Below, one piece after another: positions 63,905-64,000 of a DNA stretch of 64,000 bases (position 1 is the first letter of the stretch; every line of letters begins with the position of its first letter). The position numbers were made by a program, and so were the translations under genes. The DNA is taken from NCBI RefSeq assembly GCF_004197395.1, contig NZ_SELS01000029.1, positions 31,514-95,513 on the forward strand, written 5' to 3'. The DNA is from Paraburkholderia sp. UYCP14C (lineage in GTDB: Bacteria > Pseudomonadota > Gammaproteobacteria > Burkholderiales > Burkholderiaceae). The notes beneath the pieces are model-generated. The model saw only the letters and a program-made list of their open reading frames with translations. It searched no databases and was not told where the DNA came from.

Positions 63905-63942
63905 AGTTGCCTCGGCGTCACGTTGCGGCGGCTCCGGTTTTT

Positions 63943-64000
63943 CTGGACACAGAGTTGGGGTAAAACGTGTGATCCAAACTGGAGTAGTTGATGTTGAAGA
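63943..64000 (+). mobile_element. Possible left edge of an insertion element
   Basis: At the window edge, TGGACACAGAGTTGGGG is followed by a spaced GGAG and an ATG at 63991 (MLK.., cut by the edge), similar to the way IS3-type elements begin: a terminal repeat and then orfA. Only 10 bases of the frame are visible, so this is a guess based on layout and the change in base composition. Confidence 0.2.

Overview
The window looks like chromosomal DNA of a Burkholderia-group betaproteobacterium, most likely Paraburkholderia. GC content is uniformly high, GC-rich codons dominate, and the gene set (GarD/KdgD/Udh aldarate genes, mdc operon, CioAB with DUF2474, OprB porin, UTRA-type GntR regulators) fits that group. 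This assignment is inferred from gene content; no rRNA, tRNA or housekeeping marker is visible.

Left flank (1-2600): the 5' part of a glycolipid-binding-family gene, a urea-transporter-family protein, a class II aldolase-like protein and a small tautomerase.

Hexuronate/aldarate catabolic region (2600-21300), the largest coherent system. It holds a porin, a TRAP transporter (DctMQP type), an SMP-30 lactonase, two uronate-dehydrogenase-like proteins, galactarate dehydratase, 5-keto-4-deoxyglucarate dehydratase (KdgD), an ALDH of the 2-oxoglutarate-semialdehyde type, an HpcH/HpaI aldolase (GarL-like), a tartronate-semialdehyde reductase (GarR), two anion:cation symporters of the MFS and a FadR-type GntR regulator. 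The genes would oxidise galacturonate/glucuronate to aldarate, dehydrate it, and finish either through KdgD + ALDH (2-oxoglutarate) or GarL + GarR (pyruvate + glycerate). About ten copies of a TTGTACGAYGAC-like operator lie in every promoter region of this block, including that of the regulator, so it reads as one self-contained regulon.

Middle (21300-44400): an alpha/beta hydrolase of the non-haem chloroperoxidase type; a cyanide-insensitive-type cytochrome bd oxidase (cioAB plus DUF2474); a LuxR-type response regulator facing a hybrid histidine kinase; a diverged sigma-factor-like protein; a 1139-residue GMC-oxidoreductase/alpha-beta-hydrolase fusion; an orphan ModA-like binding protein; an amino-acid-type ABC transporter next to a 2OG-Fe(II)-oxygenase-fold enzyme and an FAD dehydrogenase with two UTRA-type GntR regulators and GGTATATACC palindromes; an ICMT-like methyltransferase, an arylamine N-acetyltransferase and a DUF2501 protein.

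Iron block (44500-52750): a near-perfect Fur box and a sigma-70 promoter precede an OprB-like porin, a secreted beta-propeller-like protein, a Tat-exported Dyp peroxidase (EfeB-like) and a ferric-iron-type ABC transporter (binding protein, fused permease, ATPase). This looks like a Fur-controlled iron or haem-iron acquisition operon of unusual composition.

Right part (52750-64000): a LysR regulator divergent from an EamA exporter, an MFS transporter, and a complete malonate decarboxylase operon led by a GntR regulator (mdcABCDEGH), whose genes overlap or abut closely. After 63290 base composition drops visibly and there is only a frameshifted unknown ORF and what may be the edge of an insertion element.
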